NCBI GenBank assembly: GCA_018263655.1
Contig: JAANWY010000078.1
Span: 10,002 to 20,314 of the forward strand
Length of the DNA stretch: 10,313 nt
Reading direction: 5' to 3'
Source: Anaerolineales bacterium
GTDB lineage: Bacteria > Chloroflexota > Anaerolineae > Epilineales > JAANWY01
Each line of letters starts with the position of its first letter. Position 1 is the stretch's first letter. Made by a program: the position numbers and the translations under genes. Under the pieces are notes generated by a model. That model did not search any database. It was not told where the DNA came from and saw nothing but the letters and a program-made list of their open reading frames with translations. Below, piece by piece: positions 7,014 to 10,313 of the stretch.

Positions 7014-8213
7014 ATGACTCGAAAAAAGAAGAAGAGAAGACGTCCCGGCCCCCGCCGGCGCCGGCCCAAGAAGGATCGCAAGAAGAAGCCGCAAGGAGGG
7101 AAACGCCAGCCGGCGCGTGCTACCCCCGGCGAAGATGAGCTCCTTGACGATATGCTGCCCCTCTTCCCGTTGCTAGACGAGGCTTCCAGCCCACTTGCGT
7201 CAATGGAACAACTCATGACAGCCATGGTGGGAAGTGAGGGGTTGATAGATGAGCCGGAATTCGAGGACATCTTCCTCGATCCGATGCTCTGCGTGGAGAC
7301 ACTGGCTGAAGTGAGCGAGGAGTTAGATATAGAACCCGAGTCGCTGAGCCAACTGTCGGAGGAAGCACGCTTAGACATCCGGTTGGATTTGCTGGAGATG
7401 ACTACTGAGCGGCTTCTGACTGACGAACTACGCCAAGACATCATCAATGGCTTGAACGCCCTACGCCTCCGCTTCAAACGATCGGGCGAACGGGATAAAG
7501 CCGCTCAAGTCGCAGCGTCACAGTCATTCTTGAGCTTTGATGAAAGTAGTGATCTGTGGGCGACAATCGGGCTGGTTCAGGCCATTGTTCAGCGGAGTCT
7601 CGCGACTGGTTTCGAGCTCCTTGAGGCGTCAGTGGAGGTTATGGAGGCAGATCACCTTGACGAAGAAGATGTACCTTCAACCCTCCTGGAGCGGTTCGCC
7701 AAATCCAGTCTAGCGGAGAAAGCAGACGCGTTGCTGCGGAAAGTGCCTGGCTTGAATGGATTTGTGGAAAGACAGGCCGGCAAAGTCTGGGAAGAAGGCC
7801 TAGAGGCTCTGTCCACAGGCGAATTGTATCTTGAGCTCTTTACACTAGAAGAGCTAGTGGCTAGCGCCGACATAATCAAGACAACCCTGGCCGGTGATAC
7901 TGCCGTAGAGATAGATGTTCAAGAAATCATGACTCGAGGATTATCGCAGGCAGAGCTCAAAGAAGTGGTTTTGCAAATCGAGGCTTACGTTATCGAGCTA
8001 GTCACGCCAGAGCGGTTTGAGGGGTTGCGGGCACGGTTGAGAACAGCTCTGGATGATCCTGCTTACCGGGGTGAGTGGTTCCCCTTCATATACATGCTCA
8101 ACGAGTACATGGCAGACGAGAATGCGTTGGAAAATGAGACGGGAGTTCTTGTCAGCGCATTCTTCGGCGAGCTGAGTATTGCTGCCGTAGCATCCGAAGA
8201 AGCTGAAGAGTAA
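7014..8213 (+). CDS. Unrecognised protein: poly-basic N-terminus with acidic helical body
   Basis: I do not recognise a family. Residues 3-37 are almost wholly Lys, Arg, Pro and Gly (KKKKRRRPGPRRRRPKKDRK and onward), a disordered basic tail of the kind that binds nucleic acid or other polyanions. From about residue 40 the protein is strongly acidic and predicted helical, rich in Leu and Glu, with no Cys motif, no Walker or HTH signature, no signal peptide and no membrane segment. It ends in EEAEE. Its 399 residues start at ATG 7014, five bases after GGAGG (7004-7008); ATG at 7002 is upstream of that site and less likely. It follows plsY by 33 bases and is probably cotranscribed. Its 3' end is overlapped on the other strand by the recombinase read-through (7998-8213). 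Confidence 0.8.
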   Translation: MTRKKKKRRRPGPRRRRPKKDRKKKPQGGKRQPARATPGEDELLDDMLPLFPLLDEASSPLASMEQLMTAMVGSEGLIDEPEFEDIFLDPMLCVETLAEVSEELDIEPESLSQLSEEARLDIRLDLLEMTTERLLTDELRQDIINGLNALRLRFKRSGERDKAAQVAASQSFLSFDESSDLWATIGLVQAIVQRSLATGFELLEASVEVMEADHLDEEDVPSTLLERFAKSSLAEKADALLRKVPGLNGFVERQAGKVWEEGLEALSTGELYLELFTLEELVASADIIKTTLAGDTAVEIDVQEIMTRGLSQAELKEVVLQIEAYVIELVTPERFEGLRARLRTALDDPAYRGEWFPFIYMLNEYMADENALENETGVLVSAFFGELSIAAVASEEAEE

Positions 8214-9818
8214 AGCTGAGACTCTAGCTTGACTACGTTGTATATGCAATCGACGGTCCCCCGCTAAGGGGATGACGTGCTTGACTGTCAACTGCTCTTT
8301 TCCAACCAAGATGTGATCAACAATCAGCCGTAGCACCTGCTGTTTCTGCTCCGGCGTTGGTGATTCTAGCACCGAGTTGATATTGTCACAAAACTCGGTT
8401 ACGTCAGACGCCAAAGCCGCTTGTCGAGCCTGCTGCTGAGCCAATTGTTCAAGTTCGGACAAACGGCTCTCTAAAACTTGGCGCTGTTGTTCCAATGCCT
8501 GACGCCGGGTGGCGAGTTCGTCCAATTCGATGACCTGCGCTTGATAGGCGTCAAGAAGTCGTTGGCTTTGCTTCTCGATTCGGTCTAACTCCTGGCGGGC
8601 ACGCTTGAGCTCGTGGGGAGCGGTGTCGCTCTCATCTTGGCGAGCCAGGTAGTAGTCCAAGATCAACTGCGGGTCAGCTAAGAGCTCAGCGATAGCTCGC
8701 CACACGAGAGGTTCAACGATGTCCCCGTCCAACGGTGGACAAGAGCAAGGTTCTATCAAGGTGCGATTAGTGCCCCGGTTGGTGCAGTAGTAACGGACGG
8801 AGCCGCTGGCATATGTGCGGCCTACCAGGGTGCGGCCACATTCACCACACACCAGGAGGCCGCGCAACAGGTAGAAGTGCCTTTTGTTGTTCCGGCGTGC
8901 GAACTTCTGGTTCAAATCCAGTTGCACTTGCGCTTGCTCCCACAGGGTTGAGGGAACGATCTGCGGCACGGCGACCGGTATCCACGCCTCGCGGTCCCGT
9001 TCGATACGGCAATTGGCGGTGCGAAGACCGCGTCCCTGGTTCTTGGGTTGCCCAATGGTACGGTTGGGGTCCTTGCGGGTGCGGTTGTAGTAGGCAGTCC
9101 CCGTGTAGTCTGGGCGTCTGAGGATAGTGTCCACCGTTGCAGGTAGCCAGCGCTGGGCCTTGCGGGGCGACACACGTTCGAAGCCCTCCGCCTCGCCATT
9201 GAGCCGCCGGCAGATGGCCTGGATGGAGAGTTGCTCTTCCACACACCATCGGAAGAGGCACCGAACGACGGCGGCTTCGGATTCGTTGACTTCCCAGCGC
9301 CCGCCTCCAGGTTGATCCACTGGGACATAGCAGTACCCGTACGCGGGGACAACAGCGAACACTTGGCCTTGGCGCGCTTTGTACAGCTTGCCGCGCCGCA
9401 GCCGGTCGCGGATCAATTCGCGTTCGTACTCGGCCAAAACGCCGAGCACATTCACCATCAAGCGGTCTTCGGGGCTGTCGCCGGTGACGGGCTGGTTGAG
9501 AAAGATCACCTCCACCCCCCAGCGGGTTAGTTCGTCCAACACGACGCATTGATGAGCATAGCGACGGGCTAACCGGTCGGGGCTTAGCACGTACAGGACG
9601 TCGAATGCTCGTTCGCAGGCCAGGTCACGGAGACGATCCAGACCCGGGCGGGCCAAATAGGACCCGCTGACGCCATCGTCGGTAAATTCGTGGACCGGGT
9701 CCAGGTGGCAACCGTCGTGTACGATTCGTTTTCGCAAGGCTGTCACTTGACTGGCGATGGTTCCTTGTTCCTCTTGTTGGGATGTTGAGACTCGGGCGTA
9801 AAGGGCGGCGCGTTTCAT
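7998..9818 (-). CDS. Large serine recombinase with read-through C-terminus
   Basis: A site-specific recombinase of 606 codons that would cut and rejoin DNA through a phosphoserine link. Domains in order: an N-terminal resolvase domain (about 3-150) with YARVSTSQQ and nucleophile Ser11, LSPDRLARR (78-86) and AEYERELIRDRLRRG (129-143); a Recombinase domain (about 160-300); a zinc ribbon (about 320-360) with CGEC (324-327), Cys345 and CSC (358-360); a coiled coil (about 400-465); and a conserved ending at HVIPLAGDRRL (514-524). AGGAGG sits seven bases before ATG 9818. Residues from about 529 lie outside the left inverted repeat, and 536-606 are simply the antisense of the neighbouring gene, so that tail is not native to the family. 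No phage or cargo genes accompany it. The start overlaps the stop of the small upstream ORF by ATGA. Confidence 0.9.
   Translation of the reverse strand: MKRAALYARVSTSQQEEQGTIASQVTALRKRIVHDGCHLDPVHEFTDDGVSGSYLARPGLDRLRDLACERAFDVLYVLSPDRLARRYAHQCVVLDELTRWGVEVIFLNQPVTGDSPEDRLMVNVLGVLAEYERELIRDRLRRGKLYKARQGQVFAVVPAYGYCYVPVDQPGGGRWEVNESEAAVVRCLFRWCVEEQLSIQAICRRLNGEAEGFERVSPRKAQRWLPATVDTILRRPDYTGTAYYNRTRKDPNRTIGQPKNQGRGLRTANCRIERDREAWIPVAVPQIVPSTLWEQAQVQLDLNQKFARRNNKRHFYLLRGLLVCGECGRTLVGRTYASGSVRYYCTNRGTNRTLIEPCSCPPLDGDIVEPLVWRAIAELLADPQLILDYYLARQDESDTAPHELKRARQELDRIEKQSQRLLDAYQAQVIELDELATRRQALEQQRQVLESRLSELEQLAQQQARQAALASDVTEFCDNINSVLESPTPEQKQQVLRLIVDHILVGKEQLTVKHVIPLAGDRRLHIQRSQARVSALLFSFFGCYGSNTQLAEECADKNSRLIFQRILVCHVLVEHVYEGEPLTPVSRIIQSCSQPCPQPLKPLWRD
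8235..8257 (+). repeat. Left terminal inverted repeat / putative attP arm
   Basis: Matches the reverse complement of 10148-10170 at 19 of 23 positions. All four differences are transitions. The inner 11 bases CAATCGACGGT are identical. The repeat lies inside the recombinase reading frame, where the minus strand encodes residues about 521-528 (DRRLHIQR). Confidence 0.65.
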
Positions 9819-10003
9819 GTCACTTCCTCCTGTGTTGATTTTGATTCAGTTTGCCGGTCGGCAGCGCGGCGGCCTGTCTGCCGTGCCGGCACAGGCAGGC
9901 GTGCTCGCCAGCCTCGTTCCAGACAGGCATAGGCGGCTCGTAGCCGAGCCACGGCGTCTCGCTTCGGTAGGCGTTCCAAATGGATCGTGGGCGGTTTAGA
10001 CAT
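9815..10003 (-). CDS. Small basic protein coupled to the recombinase
   Basis: An ORF of 62 codons whose TGA overlaps the recombinase ATG (ATGA), with a strong TGGAGG (10014-10009) five bases before its own ATG. This arrangement supports real translation. The product is basic in its first two thirds (RLPKRDAVARLRAAYACLER, then an RARLPVP and RRAADR stretch) with an acidic end (STQEEVT). A helix is likely over residues about 14-32. No known family is recognised. A role as a recombination directionality factor, DNA-binding accessory or leader peptide for coupled translation of the recombinase are all possible. Its Shine-Dalgarno falls inside a long inverted repeat, so translation may be regulated by RNA folding. 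Confidence 0.6.
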   Translation of the reverse strand: MSKPPTIHLERLPKRDAVARLRAAYACLERGWRARLPVPARQTGRRAADRQTESKSTQEEVT

Positions 10004-10007
10004 TCGG

Positions 10008-10071
10008 GCCTCCAGGATAAGTTGCCGTTATTGATCTTCATGGAGTACAACACGCAACTTATCCCGGAGGC
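10008..10071 (-). promoter_or_regulatory. Long hairpin covering the small ORF's ribosome site
   Basis: Positions 10008-10025 pair with 10054-10071, with a 28-base loop between. The DNA match is 17 of 18. In the minus-strand RNA the single mismatch becomes a G-U pair, so all 18 positions can pair. The downstream arm contains the TGGAGG ribosome site of the 62-codon ORF and ends four bases before its ATG. It could block translation, mark a protein-binding site, or act as a recombination site. Confidence 0.6.
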
Positions 10072-10147
10072 TAGTCTACACCGCTCTCTAACCTGATTGT
10101 CAGTCGCCCTTGGGAGGAAGTTTGATGCAATTGTCAAAGATCAGACT

Positions 10148-10170
10148 ACCGTCGATTGTATATGTGACGT
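10148..10170 (-). repeat. Right terminal inverted repeat / putative attP arm
   Basis: Inverted partner of 8235-8257, with ACCGTCGATTG identical at its inner side and ACGT at its outer side. It lies about 145 bases upstream of the start of the 62-codon ORF. Confidence 0.65.
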
Positions 10171-10313
10171 TACATTGTTAGATTGCGTCGTGTCTTCTCA
10201 ATATATGGGGGGACATGTAGGACGATTTGGTAAATCGTCGGGCCGAAATGGTATTTCGACCTGCATAGGGACTTCCAGGGAAATAAACCTCCCAAAAACG
10301 GCCTATTTCCTCT
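10171..10313. other. Non-coding flank to the window edge
   Basis: No gene is supported here. It is AT-richer than the coding DNA and contains the paired GGT-loop hairpins (10215-10266). A further 7-bp inverted repeat, GGAAATA (10279-10285) with TATTTCC (10304-10310), comes just before the sequence ends. Confidence 0.55.
10215..10266 (+). repeat. Twin GGT-loop hairpin element (REP-like)
   Basis: Two adjacent perfect stems share the same trinucleotide loop: GACGATTT-GGT-AAATCGTC (10221-10239) and CGAAAT-GGT-ATTTCG (10244-10258). They are enclosed by ATGTAG (10215-10220) pairing with CTGCAT (10261-10266) with one G-T wobble. The whole can fold as a three-way junction. This looks like a dispersed palindromic (REP-type) unit or the subterminal hairpins of a small element; other copies are not visible in the window. 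Confidence 0.6.

Larger units (their letters stand above)
8235..10170 (-). mobile_element. Candidate minimal serine-recombinase mobile element
   Basis: A unit of about 1.9 kb carries only a 62-codon ORF and a large serine recombinase. It is bounded by 23-bp imperfect inverted repeats (8235-8257 and 10148-10170; 19 of 23 match). The left end sits 22 bases after the stop of the unrecognised 399-residue gene. Large serine recombinase elements such as Tn4451 have short imperfect inverted repeats at their ends because each end carries half of a near-palindromic attP. That this unit moves, and its exact crossover points, are inferred. Confidence 0.5.

Noticed and set aside
8257..8272. TCCCC/GGGGA hairpin as a terminator for the 399-residue gene
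   Set aside because: The stem is only 5 bp and no U-tract follows on either strand; it lies inside recombinase coding sequence.
8842..9549. Minus-strand open frame of 235 codons within the recombinase
   Set aside because: Out-of-frame shadow of the recombinase, rich in Arg and Pro as expected for a shifted GC-rich frame.
9820..10137. Minus-strand open frame of 105 codons upstream of the recombinase
   Set aside because: It overlaps the 62-codon ORF in another frame, lacks a Shine-Dalgarno at its ATG, and does not couple to the recombinase start, whereas the 62-codon ORF does both.
10144..10167. Right repeat read on the plus strand as the end of a second recombinase gene (YRRLYM then TGA)
   Set aside because: Only six codons resemble the recombinase end and the upstream sequence does not; the attP-arm explanation accounts for the similarity.

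Overview
The window is about 58-60% GC bacterial DNA with dense, operon-like coding. The fused GlyQS, the Uma2 protein, the dispersed palindromes and the recombinase type would fit a Chloroflexota-like genome. This is an inference from gene style, not a sequence match.

Layout. (1) Positions 1-2652, minus strand: recO overlaps glyQS by ATGA. glyQS is a single-chain glycyl-tRNA synthetase (alpha plus beta) that runs off the left edge. A clear TTGCTC-17-TATAAT promoter lies upstream of recO. (2) Positions 2653-3026: a roughly 370-base spacer holding that promoter, a facing extended -10 promoter for the plus-strand genes, and a dispersed-repeat-like motif. (3) Positions 3027-8213, plus strand: a Uma2-family nuclease-like protein; a YjbQ/UPF0047 protein; a short TAGTCGGG tandem repeat at the yjbQ stop; a PIG-L (LmbE-like) deacetylase overlapping by ATGA a two-SIS-domain sugar-phosphate isomerase/deaminase; a PlsY-like membrane acyltransferase with a changed motif 3; and an unrecognised 399-residue protein with a very basic N-terminus and an acidic helical body. 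(4) Positions 8235-10170: a candidate minimal mobile element on the minus strand. It contains a 62-codon ORF translationally coupled to a large serine recombinase and is bounded by 23-bp imperfect inverted repeats. (5) Positions 10171-10313: no gene, but a compact cluster of short hairpins.

How the genes relate. recO and glyQS form an old housekeeping neighbourhood (era-recO-glyQ-glyS in Bacillus). The PIG-L/SIS pair looks like an amino-sugar deacetylase plus a deaminase or isomerase. The most unusual part is the recombinase cassette. Its reading frame runs out through the left inverted repeat and about 70 codons into the antisense of the neighbouring gene. On a simple model of excision, joining the two ends would give the recombinase a different, shorter, in-frame C-terminus. 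The small upstream ORF also has its Shine-Dalgarno buried in an 18-bp hairpin stem. Together these suggest a very small serine-recombinase element with built-in control, which is a hypothesis and is detailed in the findings.
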